The position numbers and the translations under genes are program-made. DNA of 18,181 nt from Planctomycetota bacterium. GTDB taxonomy: Bacteria; Planctomycetota; Phycisphaerae; Sedimentisphaerales; Anaerohalosphaeraceae. This document shows positions 1 to 8,973 of this stretch, piece by piece (position 1 is the stretch's first letter; every line of letters begins with the position of its first letter). The notes beneath the pieces are model-generated. The model was not told the origin of the DNA. It made no database searches and saw only the letters and a program-made list of their open reading frames with translations. The DNA lies in NCBI GenBank assembly GCA_012519365.1, contig JAAYQH010000423.1, positions 1 to 18,181 on the forward strand, in the 5' to 3' direction.

Positions 1-627
1 CCGCCCCGCCGGAAGCTATGACCGGAATATCGACCGCCTCGGCAACGGCACGGGTCAATTCAATTCAATATCGTAACCGGCTTGTGTGCCGTCGGCGTCC
101 ATACTGGTCAGCAGGATTTCACCAGCTCCGAGGTGCTGGGCACGCTGTGCCCACTGAATCGCATCCAAATCTGTCAGCTCAGAACCGGCCTTGACAGTTA
201 CAATCCACTGGTGGGGGCGATCTTTTTTACGCCGGGCATCAATGGCCAGCACCACACACTGACTGCCGAAGCGTTCGGCCGATTCGCGAATCAGATCGGG
301 ATTTTGCACGGCGGCAGTGTTGATCGAGCATTTGTCCGCCCCACTGCGAAGCAGAAGACCAATCTGATCGGCGGTGGTGATGCCGCCGCCTACGGTAAAG
401 GGGATAAAAATTCGCTCAGCCACACGTTCGACCATTTCTACGATAGTCTTTTTTGAGCGAATAGTAGCGGTAATATCCAGAAAGACCAGTTCATCGGCCC
501 CTTCGTCGCTGTAGCGTGCGGCCAACTCCACCGGATCGCCGGCATCACGGAGATTTAGAAAATTCACCCCCTTAACGACGCGGTTGTCTTTGACGTCCAG
601 ACATGGGATAATCCGTTTGGTCAGCAT
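1..627 (-). pseudogene. hisF: Imidazole-glycerol-phosphate synthase cyclase subunit, frameshifted and cut by the window edge
   Basis: HisF makes imidazole-glycerol phosphate and AICAR from PRFAR, using ammonia delivered by HisH, in histidine biosynthesis. The (beta/alpha)8-barrel landmarks are visible: catalytic Asp11 in CLDV, Asp130 in AIDAR, and the phosphate-binding GGG motif. I place the start at the ATG at 627 because a GGGAG sits 8 nt upstream; a TTG at 645 is in frame but less likely. After GYDIEL (about residue 189) the frame meets TGA at 55-57, whereas the family is about 250 residues long. The plus strand here has CAATT twice in tandem (about 57-66). Removing one copy restores [20 protein letters not shown] up to the window edge, exactly the expected HisF continuation. 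This is a clear 5-bp duplication: a real mutation, a polymorphism or an assembly error. Identity is certain; functional status is not. Confidence 0.93.
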
Positions 628-1234
628 CCGTGTGGCTCCCGACAAAGAGTGACAAAATTGCGAAGCAATTGCAGACCGTCCCGACCGCTTTTTTCAGGAT
701 GAAACTGACAGCCGAACTGCCCTTCTCAACAGCCGCGGCCATGGTTAACCCTTCATATTCAACCCTTGCGACGGCAGCATCGGGGTCGGCCACTCGGGCA
801 TAATACGAATGGACAAACGCAAAATGCCGGCCGGGCTCAAGACCGCGCATTAGCCGCATCCCCTGGGGCGTCTCGACATAATTCCAGCCCATATGCGGAA
901 TCGTCCGCCCCGGCGGTATCGGTACAACCTGCCCGGAAATCAGCCCCAGACAACGCGTTGTCCCCATCTCGCAGCTTTCTTCAAACAGCAATTGAAACCC
1001 CAGACAGATGCCCAGCAGCGGTTTGCCCGCTGCAACCTCATCGCACAGGGACTGGGCAAACGGAGCAAGTTTGTGCATCGCATAACCGACGGCACCCACC
1101 CCCGGCAAGATCAGGCCCTCGGCCTGATGAAAATCGGCCGGTTCGCAACTGACCTGAATCTCAGCGCCGATATACTGGAACGCATTGACCACGCTCCGGA
1201 TATTCCCCGCACCATAATCGACAATTACAAGCAT
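621..1234 (-). pseudogene. hisH: Imidazole-glycerol-phosphate synthase glutaminase subunit, frameshifted
   Basis: HisH hydrolyses glutamine and channels ammonia to HisF. The class I glutamine amidotransferase nucleophile Cys77 lies in GICLGFQ, with the oxyanion-strand region LPGVGAVG at 43-50. After residue 171 (AAAVEK) the frame departs from the family and runs on without similarity to a stop at 572. Reading one base earlier from about position 722 gives a segment with FHPEKSG, supplying the catalytic His179 and Glu181, and then [11 protein letters not shown]. It ends at TGA 621-623 for a normal length of 204 residues. One G is therefore missing from the GGG run at 720-722. The repaired gene overlaps hisF by 7 nt (ATGCTGA), implying translational coupling. 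As written, the product would lack two of the three catalytic-triad residues. The ribosome-binding site upstream of the ATG at 1234 is weak. Confidence 0.93.
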
Positions 1235-1286
1235 AAATAGGATTCATCAAAGGATAAGTTTTTCTAAACTTTCGAGAAGACCGCAC

Positions 1287-1314
1287 TATATATAATCCCG
1301 ACGGCGATACTCAA
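1287..1314 (-). promoter_or_regulatory. Putative sigma-70-type promoter for hisH-hisF
   Basis: Read on the minus strand, TTGAGT (1309-1314) and TATATA (1287-1292) are separated by 16 bp. They lie about 50 bp upstream of the hisH start, which makes hisH the first gene of the unit. This is assigned by consensus match only. Confidence 0.45.
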
Positions 1315-1391
1315 GGGCGATTTCATAAAATCCAAAAGTTTGCAAAAAGGAAGGCGAAATCAGCCAAAAATTGCAAAATTTCCGTTCTCTG

Positions 1392-1419
1392 TTGCAGTGT
1401 CCGCAAGTTCCCATATAAT
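1392..1419 (+). promoter_or_regulatory. Putative sigma-70-type promoter for the superoxide dismutase gene
   Basis: TTGCAG (1392-1397), a 16-bp spacer and a perfect TATAAT (1414-1419) precede the gene at 1449. The expected transcript start is near 1426, leaving a short leader that contains AAGGAG (1437-1442). Confidence 0.6.
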
Positions 1420-1448
1420 GACAGCACGTTTTTGATAAGGAGAAAACT

Positions 1449-2165
1449 ATGAAATACGAAAAACTAGAAAAATCCGGTTTGAATCGTCGAGAATTTTTAG
1501 GCACGACCGCTAAACTTTCTGCCGTCGCAGCAGCGGGTTTGTCATCTCTTGTACCCTCTGAAACGTCGGCTGCTCCGTTTGGGTTGCCGCCCCTGCCGTT
1601 TGCCGCAGAGGCATTGGAGCCGGTGATTTCAGCCCGCACGCTGAGTTTTCATTACGACAAACATCATCGGGGGTATGTCAACACCGTTAACAAACTCATC
1701 GAAAACACGCCGTGGGCCGCTATGCCGCTGGAAAAAATCATTGTACAGACCGCTGATAATCCAGAGACAAGCAGCCTGTTCAATAACGCAGCCCAAGCAT
1801 GGAGTCATGCCTTTTATTGGCAGTCTCTCAGGCCGGGCAGCAGCATAATCTCCGCAACGCTGCGCAGCAAGCTCGAAGCGAGTTTCGGCAGTGTCGAGGC
1901 GTGCAAAAAACAACTGGCCGCCGCGGCGGTGGGACAGTTTGCCAGCGGGTGGGCCTGGCTGGTGGCCGATGGACAAACGCTGAAAGTGATCAATACCCCC
2001 AATGCCCAAACGCCTTTGACACAGGGGCTCAAACCGCTGCTAACCATCGACGTATGGGAACATGCCTATTATCTGGATTATCAAAATCGCCGAGCGGACT
2101 ATGTAAGCGGGGTCATTGATACCTTATTGAACTGGGAATTTGCGGCCGAGAACTTGGCCACATAA
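1449..2165 (+). CDS. Tat-exported Fe-type superoxide dismutase
   Basis: The 238-residue product belongs to the Fe/Mn superoxide dismutase family, which converts superoxide to hydrogen peroxide and oxygen. Residues 12-18 (NRREFLG) followed by a hydrophobic stretch form a twin-arginine signal, so the folded, metal-loaded enzyme is probably exported. The mature part starts near residue 43. All four metal ligands align with the family: His68 (FHYDKHH), His120 (WSHAFYW), Asp201 and His205 (DVWEHAYY). Gln116 in NNAAQAW is the arrangement seen in iron-type enzymes, so I favour iron, but metal choice cannot be settled from sequence. The ATG at 1449 has AAGGAG six bases upstream. The gene stands alone between the his unit and the groE cluster, with its own promoter. 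Most bacterial Fe-SODs are cytosolic, so the export signal is notable. Confidence 0.93.
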   Translation: MKYEKLEKSGLNRREFLGTTAKLSAVAAAGLSSLVPSETSAAPFGLPPLPFAAEALEPVISARTLSFHYDKHHRGYVNTVNKLIENTPWAAMPLEKIIVQTADNPETSSLFNNAAQAWSHAFYWQSLRPGSSIISATLRSKLEASFGSVEACKKQLAAAAVGQFASGWAWLVADGQTLKVINTPNAQTPLTQGLKPLLTIDVWEHAYYLDYQNRRADYVSGVIDTLLNWEFAAENLAT

Positions 2166-2474
2166 AATGCTCGTCGTGACAGGGGAGGGGTTTTTAGCGG
2201 CTTTTTGCGGTTGGCTTTGAGCCTGCCAAGATGGCGGTTTTGTCTTGTAAAAATCCCTTGCAAGGTGGCAGGGAAAGCGGAGTATTGCTCATTTCTATGT
2301 CCTTTTAATAATAGATAAATTTTTTTCTAAAAAGCAGTTAGGTATCTTTATAGAAAAACCGCCCTGAATCTGGTATCTTTTTTGCATTATATAGGAACTT
2401 ATGTAGAGACAGTGCAGCATTACGAACTCATAAAAAGACGGAATGAAACCTAAATATGAGGAGAAGCGACAATT
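2166..2474. other. Intergenic region upstream of groEL1
   Basis: I see no gene in these 309 bp. There is no CIRCE operator (TTAGCACTC-N9-GAGTGCTAA) and no convincing terminator for the dismutase gene. The 10-bp palindrome CCTTGCAAGG is at 2256-2265. A 9-bp direct repeat, GGTATCTTT, occurs at 2341 and 2372. A weak promoter-like TATATA lies at 2388-2393, directly followed by GGAACTT. The groEL1 ribosome-binding site AGGAG is at 2459-2463. Confidence 0.5.
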
Positions 2475-4118
2475 ATGGCAGCAAAAAATTTAGCGTTTGA
2501 AAGTGATGCCCGCAGTGCCTTGTTGGCCGGGGTGGAAAAGCTGTCCTCCGCGGTCAAATCGACCCTCGGCCCGCGCGGCCGTTGCGCCATCATTGACAAA
2601 GGATGGGGAGGACCGACGGTTACGAAGGACGGTGTGACCGTGGCCGAAGAAATCGAATTGCTGGACAAGACCGAAAATATGGGGGCCAAACTGGTTCGCG
2701 AAGCGGCCAGCAAGACCTCCAAAATCGCCGGTGACGGCACCACCACCGCAACGGTATTGACGGAGGCACTGTTTCGAGAGGCCTTCAAAAACCTGGCCGC
2801 CGGAGCCGATGCGATGAGTCTGAATCGCGGTATTCAAAAGGCTGTGGACGCGGCAGTGGACAAGCTGATGTCTCTGGCTAAACCGGTCGATATCAGCAAG
2901 AAGGACAGTATCGTCAATGTGGCGGCCATCAGTGCCAACAACGACTTTGAAATCGGCAAGAAGATGGCCGAGGCTTTTATGAAAGTCGGCAAAGAAGGCG
3001 TCATCACGGTCGAAGAGGGCAAGAGTCTGGATACTACTGTCGATTATGTCGAGGGGATGCAGTTTGACAGAGGCTATTTGTCACCGCATTTTGTGACCAA
3101 CCCGGACACAATGGTCTGTGAGCTGGAAAAGCCTTATATTCTGGTCTATGAAGATAAAATCAGCAATGTCACCAAGCTGGTCCCCCTGCTTGAGGCGGTC
3201 GCCAAGAGCAAACGGCCGTTGTTAATTATTGCCGAGGATGTCGAGGGCGAAGCGCTGGCGACTCTTGTGGTCAACAAACTGCGGGGGATCCTGCAGGTGG
3301 CCGCGGTGAAGGCACCCGGCTACGGCGAACGCCGCAAAGCGATACTGGAAGATATTGCGATTTTGACCGGTGCTGAGCCGATCTTTAAGGATTTGGGAAT
3401 TGAGCTGGACAAAGTCAGCGTCACGCAGCTGGGCCAGGCCAAAAAGGTCAACATCGACAACGACACGACCACGATTATCGAAGGGGCCGGCTCCCACGAA
3501 GCCATTCAGGGCCGCATCGCCCAGATTCGCGATGAAATCGAAACGACCACCAGCGACTATGACCGCGAGAAACTTCAGGAACGCCTGGCCAAATTGACCG
3601 GGGGTGTGGCGCGCATCAATGTCGGCGCCGCCAGCGAGGCGGAGATGAAAGAAAAGAAAGCCCGCATTGAGGACGCCTTGCATGCCACGCGTGCGGCCAT
3701 TGAAGAAGGCATCGTTCCGGGCGGCGGCGTGGCGTTGATTCGCTGTATCGAGGCGGTCAAGGCGCTGAAACTGTCCGGCGATGAAAAAACCGGAGCCGAT
3801 ATTGTCGCCAATGCACTGCGGATGCCCTGCTATACCATCGCGGAAAACGCCGGCGCGGTCGGCAATATCGTTGTGAACAAAGTCGCGCAGGGTAAAGGCA
3901 GTTTCGGCTACAATGCCAACAAAGACAAATACGAGGATCTGGTTGAGGCCGGGGTCATTGACCCTGTTAAAGTAACCCGTATCGCCCTGCAGAACGCCGC
4001 ATCGGTGGCGGGACTGCTACTGACAACCGATTGCGTGGTTACCGAAAAGCCCAAAGACAAAGCCGCCGCCGGTATGCCCGGCGATATGAACGGCATGGAC
4101 GATATGGATATGATGTAA
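2475..4118 (+). CDS. groEL: 60 kDa chaperonin, paralogue 1
   Basis: This is a full-length (547 residues) group I chaperonin that folds proteins in an ATP-driven double-ring chamber capped by GroES. The ATP-site motif [10 protein letters not shown] is at 86-95 with Asp87, and Asp400 matches the catalytic aspartate near E. coli 398. The C-terminus is a Met/Asp-rich tail ([15 protein letters not shown]), the counterpart of the usual Gly-Gly-Met tail. In the apical domain, the position equivalent to substrate-binding Tyr203 of E. coli is His205 (YLSPHF). [11 protein letters not shown] at 43-53 differs from the common SFGSPTVTKDG. AGGAG lies 11 nt upstream of the ATG. It heads the groEL-groES-groEL cluster. 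Both paralogues look catalytically intact, so a division of substrates is an inference. Confidence 0.97.
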   Translation: MAAKNLAFESDARSALLAGVEKLSSAVKSTLGPRGRCAIIDKGWGGPTVTKDGVTVAEEIELLDKTENMGAKLVREAASKTSKIAGDGTTTATVLTEALFREAFKNLAAGADAMSLNRGIQKAVDAAVDKLMSLAKPVDISKKDSIVNVAAISANNDFEIGKKMAEAFMKVGKEGVITVEEGKSLDTTVDYVEGMQFDRGYLSPHFVTNPDTMVCELEKPYILVYEDKISNVTKLVPLLEAVAKSKRPLLIIAEDVEGEALATLVVNKLRGILQVAAVKAPGYGERRKAILEDIAILTGAEPIFKDLGIELDKVSVTQLGQAKKVNIDNDTTTIIEGAGSHEAIQGRIAQIRDEIETTTSDYDREKLQERLAKLTGGVARINVGAASEAEMKEKKARIEDALHATRAAIEEGIVPGGGVALIRCIEAVKALKLSGDEKTGADIVANALRMPCYTIAENAGAVGNIVVNKVAQGKGSFGYNANKDKYEDLVEAGVIDPVKVTRIALQNAASVAGLLLTTDCVVTEKPKDKAAAGMPGDMNGMDDMDMM

Positions 4119-4185
4119 CCGCACAATGTGCGTAACAACCCAAACGATAACCGGATAATAAACCTTGTTGACAGGAGAATAAACG

Positions 4186-4476
4186 ATGAAACTGGTACCT
4201 CTTGAAGATCGTATTGTTGTCAAGCCGCAGGAAGCTGAAGAAAAAACCGCCGGCGGGATCGTGCTGCCGGATACCGCTCGTGAAAAACCCCTGATGGGCA
4301 AAGTCATCGCCGTCGGTCCCGGTAAGTTGCTGGACAACGGCAATCGGGCTCCGATGAACGTCAAGAAAAATGATGTAGTGCTGTACGGCAAATACAGCGG
4401 CAGCGACATTGAAATCGACGGCCAGGAGTACAAGATACTCCGCGAAAGTGAAGTGCTTGGCATCGTGGAAAAGTAA
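4186..4476 (+). CDS. groES: 10 kDa co-chaperonin
   Basis: This 96-residue GroES forms the heptameric lid of the chaperonin chamber. It begins [14 protein letters not shown], followed by the mobile loop at about 17-32 with GGIVLP, the hydrophobic contact for GroEL apical domains. The length is normal for the family. GGAG lies shortly upstream of the ATG. It sits 67 bp after groEL1 and 49 bp before groEL2, so the three genes are probably cotranscribed and one GroES may serve both GroELs. Confidence 0.97.
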   Translation: MKLVPLEDRIVVKPQEAEEKTAGGIVLPDTAREKPLMGKVIAVGPGKLLDNGNRAPMNVKKNDVVLYGKYSGSDIEIDGQEYKILRESEVLGIVEK

Positions 4477-4525
4477 CCGGTTTTACGAATCACCAACGAC
4501 TGAATAGTCGGGAGGACTCACAGAT

Positions 4526-6142
4526 ATGGCAAAACAAATGATGTTTCAGGAAACCGCCCGGGCGCATTTGAAAGACGGGCTGGCTCAACTGGCCAATGCG
4601 GTCAAGGTGACCATGGGGCCGACGGGGCGCAATGTGCTGCTGCACAAAAGTTTCGGCTCACCGAAAGTCACCAAAGACGGCGTATCGGTCAGTAAGGAAA
4701 TTGAACTGCCCGAACCGTTTAAGAATATTGGCGCCAAAATGGTCAATCAGGTTGCCAACAAGACCAGTGACCTGGTCGGCGACGGTACTACCACAGCCAC
4801 TGTTTTGGCCGAAGCCATTTACAACGAAGGGCTGAAATATGTTACGGCCGGCGTTAATCCGGTCGCACTGCAGCGAGGCATCACCAAGGCGGTGGAGGTC
4901 GTTACCGAATTTATCAATGAATCGGCCAAACCCGTCAAAGGTCACGACGATATCGCCAAAGTGGCCGCCATCAGCGCCAACAACAATCCTGAAATCGGTC
5001 AGATTCTGGCCGATGCGATGTATAAAGTCGGCAAAGAAGGCGTTATTGAAGTTGAGGAAGGCAAGGGGATAGAAACCGAGTTGGTCGTGGTTGAAGGGAT
5101 GCAGTTTGATAAAGGGTATCAATCGCCCTATTTTATGACCAATCCGAATACCCTTGAGGCAGTTCTCGAGGATGCGTATATCCTGCTGCATGAAAAGAAA
5201 ATCAGCAATTTGCGAGAACTGCTGCCGCTGCTGGAAAAAATCGTCCATATGAGCGCTCCTTTGCTGATTATCTCCGAAGAGGTCGAAGGCGAAGCTCTGG
5301 CGGCATTGGTCATCAACCGGCTCCAGGGCGTGTTGAAGGTCTGTGCGGTCAAGGCTCCCGGTTTCGGCGACCGCCGCAAAGCTATCCTGCAGGATATCGC
5401 CGTATTGACCGGTGGAACGGTCATCACAGAAGATTTGGGAATTAAGCTTGAAAATATCGAATTGTCGCAGCTCGGGCGTGCCCAAAAGGTTATTGTCGGC
5501 AAGGAAACGACCACCATTATCGAAGGCGCCGGCAAGAAAAAAGACATCAAGGCGCGCTGTGACCAGATTCGTGCCCAGATTGAAAAGACCACCAGCGACT
5601 ATGATCGCGAAAAATTGCAGGAACGGCTGGCCAAACTGGCTGGCGGTGTGGCGGTCATTAAAGCCGGTGCACCCACCGAAACGGAGATGAAAGAACGCAA
5701 AGACCTGCTTGAGGATGCCCTGCATGCCACCAAGGCCGCGGCGCAGGAAGGAATTATCCCCGGCGGCGGTGTGATTTATCTGCGGGCCATCCCCAAGGTA
5801 GCCGAGGCCAGAGCAAAAGCCAAAGGCGACGAGAAGATCGGCTATGATATTGTGATGGGCGCTCTGAAAGCCCCGACCCGTCAGATTGTCGAGAACGGCG
5901 GTGGACACGGTGATGTGGTCGTTGCTGAATTGCTTGAAAAGAGCGGCACAATCGGCTACAATGCCAATACTGGCCAATATGAAGATATGATCAAAGCCGG
6001 TATTATCGATCCGGCCAAAGTAGCTCGCGTGGCATTGCAGAACGCCGCGTCGGTAGCGGGTCTGATGCTGACGACCAATGTGATTATCACCGGCATTAAG
6101 GACGACAAAAAAGAAAATGTCGTCGAAGGCGCCGTCTGCTGA
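4526..6142 (+). CDS. groEL: 60 kDa chaperonin, paralogue 2
   Basis: This second GroEL has 538 residues and is clearly distinct from the first. The ATP-site motif [11 protein letters not shown] includes Asp86. The [12 protein letters not shown] segment is close to the classical form. The substrate-binding segment reads YQSPYF near 198-203: Tyr203 is kept, but the neighbouring leucine is replaced by Gln199. The C-terminus ends in ENVVEGAVC with no Gly-Gly-Met or Met-rich tail, which in other GroELs projects into the cavity and influences folding rate. GGGAGG precedes the ATG. A hairpin terminator follows at 6185-6214, so it is probably last in the groE operon. A large open frame on the opposite strand is a codon-bias shadow. 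Confidence 0.97.
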   Translation: MAKQMMFQETARAHLKDGLAQLANAVKVTMGPTGRNVLLHKSFGSPKVTKDGVSVSKEIELPEPFKNIGAKMVNQVANKTSDLVGDGTTTATVLAEAIYNEGLKYVTAGVNPVALQRGITKAVEVVTEFINESAKPVKGHDDIAKVAAISANNNPEIGQILADAMYKVGKEGVIEVEEGKGIETELVVVEGMQFDKGYQSPYFMTNPNTLEAVLEDAYILLHEKKISNLRELLPLLEKIVHMSAPLLIISEEVEGEALAALVINRLQGVLKVCAVKAPGFGDRRKAILQDIAVLTGGTVITEDLGIKLENIELSQLGRAQKVIVGKETTTIIEGAGKKKDIKARCDQIRAQIEKTTSDYDREKLQERLAKLAGGVAVIKAGAPTETEMKERKDLLEDALHATKAAAQEGIIPGGGVIYLRAIPKVAEARAKAKGDEKIGYDIVMGALKAPTRQIVENGGGHGDVVVAELLEKSGTIGYNANTGQYEDMIKAGIIDPAKVARVALQNAASVAGLMLTTNVIITGIKDDKKENVVEGAVC

Positions 6143-6184
6143 GGACAGCAGAAGATATGCCAAACGCTGTCAGAGGGGATTTTT

Positions 6185-6214
6185 CAGGGGCGATTGTGTT
6201 CGCCCCTGTTCTTT
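6185..6214 (+). terminator. Hairpin terminator after groEL2
   Basis: CAGGGGCG (6185-6192) and CGCCCCTG (6201-6208) form a perfect 8-bp stem with an 8-nt loop, followed by TTCTTT. The T-run is short, so termination may be partial. Confidence 0.65.
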
Positions 6215-6241
6215 GACAGGAGATGAGTTCAGCCCTTTGCC

Positions 6242-6270
6242 GAGACAAAGAGCGGGTTTTTGGATACAAT
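6242..6270 (+). promoter_or_regulatory. Putative promoter for the SGNH-hydrolase gene
   Basis: TACAAT (6265-6270) lies 17 bp after GAGACA (6242-6247), a partial match to TTGACA, about 60 bp before the start codon. This is a consensus match only. Confidence 0.35.
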
Positions 6271-6329
6271 AATGTCAAAAAGCGTTCAATAACGCGGTAC
6301 TTAACACATATTCAGAAAGGAACAAACCG

Positions 6330-7124
6330 ATGAAAGCTCGAACGATGGTAATGGCGGTTTTGCTGTGCGGAATGGGAATACTGGCTATCGGTTGCAACGG
6401 CCCCAAGTGGACGTGCCGTCAGGTCAGCGAGCAGTTGGCCGCATCGGACAATGCCGCCATTCGCCCGGTACCGCGTCTGGAGTCCAGCTGGTGGGTCGAA
6501 CGGCATAACGCTGTTAACAGCCGTGTGCAACAGGGCAATGTCGATCTCATGTTAATCGGGGACTCGATCACACATGGATGGGAAAATCACCCGGACCTGT
6601 GGCAGACCTATTTTGGGCGGTGGAATACGGTGAATGCAGGTTTTAGCGGGGATCGCACCCAGCATGTGCTGTGGCGTTTAGACAACGGAAACATTGACGG
6701 CATTTCGCCGCGCGTGGTGATGTTGATGATCGGTACCAATAATTCCAACGGCAACGACCATACCGCTGAGGAAATTGCCGAAGGCATCGCCGCGATTGTG
6801 TGCAAATTAAGGGCGAAACTGCCGGAGAGCAAAGTTGTGATTTTGGGAATTTTCCCGCGCGGCTCCAAAGAACAACGCAATGACAAGACAGCGGACGCTG
6901 TTTACAATCCGCAATGGTCTAAAAATGACAAGGCCAATGAATTGGTTTCGAGACTTGCTGACGGAAAGCATATATTTTATCTGAATATCAATCATGTGTT
7001 TTTGGACGATCAAGGGGTCCTTCGACGCGATATTATGCCCGATCTGCTGCATTTGTCAAAAGAAGGGTATAAGCGATGGGGACAGGCGGTTTTGCCGACC
7101 CTTGATAAGTTAATGGCGGAATAA
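6330..7124 (+). CDS. SGNH/GDSL-family esterase, predicted lipoprotein
   Basis: The 264-residue product begins with a lipoprotein signal: a hydrophobic stretch ending in LAIGC with Cys22 as lipidation site. The rest is an SGNH hydrolase resembling the PAF-acetylhydrolase beta/gamma subunit group. Block I is GDSITHGW (nucleophile Ser79), the block II glycine lies in NAGFSGDRT, block III is GTNN at 135-138, and block V is DLLH with Asp238 and His241. All catalytic elements are present, so it should be an active ester or acetyl hydrolase outside the cytoplasm. The substrate (lipid, acetylated glycan or other) cannot be told. Residue 23 is Asn, not the inner-membrane-retention Asp. It is separated from groEL2 by a terminator, with dnaJ 63 bp downstream. 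Its place among chaperone genes is unexplained. Confidence 0.88.
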   Translation: MKARTMVMAVLLCGMGILAIGCNGPKWTCRQVSEQLAASDNAAIRPVPRLESSWWVERHNAVNSRVQQGNVDLMLIGDSITHGWENHPDLWQTYFGRWNTVNAGFSGDRTQHVLWRLDNGNIDGISPRVVMLMIGTNNSNGNDHTAEEIAEGIAAIVCKLRAKLPESKVVILGIFPRGSKEQRNDKTADAVYNPQWSKNDKANELVSRLADGKHIFYLNINHVFLDDQGVLRRDIMPDLLHLSKEGYKRWGQAVLPTLDKLMAE

Positions 7125-7187
7125 TCCGCCGGCGATTAGCTGGGTTTGAATGTAAGAGTTGTTAATTCCGAAATACATCGAGACACT

Positions 7188-8348
7188 ATGGCCAAGCGCG
7201 ATTACTACGAAGTGCTGGGGGTGGATAAGAAAGCCTCTGCAGACGATATCAAACGGGCATATCGTCGATTGGCAATCAAATACCACCCTGATAAAAACCC
7301 CGGAGATAAAGAAGCCGAGGCCAAATTCAAGGAGTGTGCCGAGGCGTACGAAGTCCTCAGCGACCCTGAAAAGCGTAAACGCTACGACCAGTTAGGCCAC
7401 GAAGGGCTTCGCGGCGCGGGTGTTCACGACTATTCCCATATGAATGTTCATGATATCAGCGACATTTTCGGGGATATCTTTGGGGACATGTTCGGGGATA
7501 TGTTTGGCTCGTCGCGGCGTTCGTCTCGGCGAAGCAACGGCAGCAGCAGAGCACGTCAGGTATCGCGTGGATACGATCTTGAAACAACGGTGGAACTGAC
7601 GCTGGAAGAAGTGGCTCAAGGCGTGGAAAAAACCATCGAATTTACCCGTCAGGACACCTGCCCGGACTGTTCCGGCTCAGGCGTTGCGCAGGGCAGATCG
7701 CCGTCGCGCTGCACGCTATGCGGCGGCAGCGGCCAAGTTCAGCGCGCCGGATTGGGGGGATTTTTCCAGATGGTTTCGACTTGCCCGCAATGCCATGGTA
7801 CAGGGCAAATTATTACCGATCCCTGTCGAAAATGCGGCGGCAAGGGGCTGATTCCCAAAAAACGGACACTTAACGTCAAAATACCAGCGGGAGTGCATGA
7901 GGGACAGGCAATCCGTGTGGCTGGGGAGGGAGAACCTGGTCAAAATAACGGCCCACGCGGGGATTTGTATTGCTATGTGCGGATCAAAGCCCATCCGTTT
8001 TTTATGCGGGACGGCTCCAATTTAGTGGTGACGGTACCGCTGAGCTTTACACAACTTGCACTGGGCACGACCATCGATGTGCCGACACTGGAAGGAACGC
8101 GAAAACTGCGGATCCCCCCCGGCACCCAACATGGCACTATCCTGCGGATTCGGGGGCAGGGTCTGCCCGATATCCGAACAGGGCGCAAAGGCGATTTGTT
8201 GGTCAAAACGGCTGTGGAAATCCCAAAACGGTTGACCCCGCAACAGGAAGCCCTGCTGCGCGAGTATGCCAAAACGGAAGAACTGGAGGTTAACTCCGAA
8301 AGCAAGAGTTTTTTTGAAAGGATCAAGCAGCATTTCGGTAACAAATAG
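7188..8348 (+). CDS. dnaJ: Chaperone protein DnaJ (Hsp40)
   Basis: DnaJ delivers unfolded proteins to DnaK and stimulates its ATPase. I choose the ATG at 7188 (386 residues, starting [11 protein letters not shown]) over an upstream TTG at 7146, because the J domain begins right there. The HPD motif is at 33-35. The usual Gly/Phe region is replaced by four D-[I/M]-F-G repeats (about 92-107) and a Ser/Arg-rich linker (108-128). The zinc-binding domain is complete, with Cys pairs 158/161, 175/178, 199/202 and 213/216. The two C-terminal substrate-binding domains follow. The family length is about 370-390, so it is full length. grpE follows after 16 bp. No strong ribosome-binding site is visible. 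The partner dnaK is not in this window. Confidence 0.96.
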   Translation: MAKRDYYEVLGVDKKASADDIKRAYRRLAIKYHPDKNPGDKEAEAKFKECAEAYEVLSDPEKRKRYDQLGHEGLRGAGVHDYSHMNVHDISDIFGDIFGDMFGDMFGSSRRSSRRSNGSSRARQVSRGYDLETTVELTLEEVAQGVEKTIEFTRQDTCPDCSGSGVAQGRSPSRCTLCGGSGQVQRAGLGGFFQMVSTCPQCHGTGQIITDPCRKCGGKGLIPKKRTLNVKIPAGVHEGQAIRVAGEGEPGQNNGPRGDLYCYVRIKAHPFFMRDGSNLVVTVPLSFTQLALGTTIDVPTLEGTRKLRIPPGTQHGTILRIRGQGLPDIRTGRKGDLLVKTAVEIPKRLTPQQEALLREYAKTEELEVNSESKSFFERIKQHFGNK

Positions 8349-8364
8349 ACAGGATTGATGAATT

Positions 8365-8973
8365 ATGAGTGCCAAAGACAAAAAAACAGATCAACATGTC
8401 AAAGAACTTGAGCAGCAAATCGAGCAGCTTAGAAAAGAAAATCAGGAATTGCTCGAAAAGCTTCAGCGGCTCAGCGCCGACTACGCCAACTACCAAAAAC
8501 GCGTTCCTCGGCAAATCGCTGATACGGTTATGTATGAAAAGAAAAAGATTATTCGGTCGCTGTTGCCGTCGCTGGATAACTTCGAGCATGCGCTTGCCGG
8601 CGCTGCAGCGGCCGAAGGAGGTCCCGAGGCGCTCGAAAATATCATCAAGGGCGTCAAGTTGATCTTTGACCATATGCTCGATGCACTCAAAGCCCTGGGC
8701 GTGGAAAAAGTCAACTCCGTCGGCCAGCCGTTCGACCCGTCCCGCCATGAGGCTTTGATGCAGCGATGTGAACCGGACAAAGAGGATGGGATTGTCCTTG
8801 AAGAATATCAGGCGTGTTATCTGCTGGGCGAGGATGTGCTTCGTCCCGCGAAAGTCATTATCAATAAAGTTGCTCCAGAGAAACAAACCCCTCAGCAACC
8901 GGCTGAGACTGGGCCTGAGTCAGATACCAAACCCAGTGAAGAAACCAATGAGTGTGAATCGGAGAAACAATAA
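8365..8973 (+). CDS. grpE: Nucleotide exchange factor GrpE
   Basis: GrpE releases ADP from DnaK and resets the Hsp70 cycle. The 202-residue protein has the expected long N-terminal helix (about 9-45, KELEQQIEQLRKENQELLEKL) used for dimerisation. It is followed by the family block DYANYQKRV, the four-helix section LLPSLDNFEHAL, and the C-terminal beta domain with VGQPFDPSRHEAL (119-131) and GxVLEEYQACYLLGEDVLRPAKV. Beyond residue 170 is a low-complexity tail rich in Pro, Glu, Ser and Thr that is unlikely to be structured. It follows dnaJ at 16 bp, and its stop codon overlaps the next start (TAATG), so the three genes are one unit. Confidence 0.95.
   Translation: MSAKDKKTDQHVKELEQQIEQLRKENQELLEKLQRLSADYANYQKRVPRQIADTVMYEKKKIIRSLLPSLDNFEHALAGAAAAEGGPEALENIIKGVKLIFDHMLDALKALGVEKVNSVGQPFDPSRHEALMQRCEPDKEDGIVLEEYQACYLLGEDVLRPAKVIINKVAPEKQTPQQPAETGPESDTKPSEETNECESEKQ

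Noticed and set aside
82..456. Plus-strand open frame opposite hisF
   Set aside because: The minus strand encodes an unmistakable HisF barrel here; the plus frame is a shadow.
55..730. Programmed ribosomal frameshifting in hisH and hisF
   Set aside because: Both need a -1 shift, but I found no X-XXY-YYZ slippery heptamer with a stimulatory hairpin, and the hisF case is a direct 5-bp duplication better explained by slippage or assembly error.
1286..1639. Minus-strand 117-codon frame across the SOD promoter and signal peptide
   Set aside because: It overlaps a well-supported promoter and the Tat leader, starts inside the SOD gene and shows no recognisable motif.
2166..2474. Search for a CIRCE (HrcA) operator before groEL1
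   Set aside because: Neither half of TTAGCACTC-N9-GAGTGCTAA is present in this region.
4658..6163. A 501-codon open frame antisense to groEL2
   Set aside because: It mirrors a highly conserved chaperonin gene in the opposite strand; the translation is low in recognisable motifs and has no ribosome-binding site. It is a codon-bias shadow.
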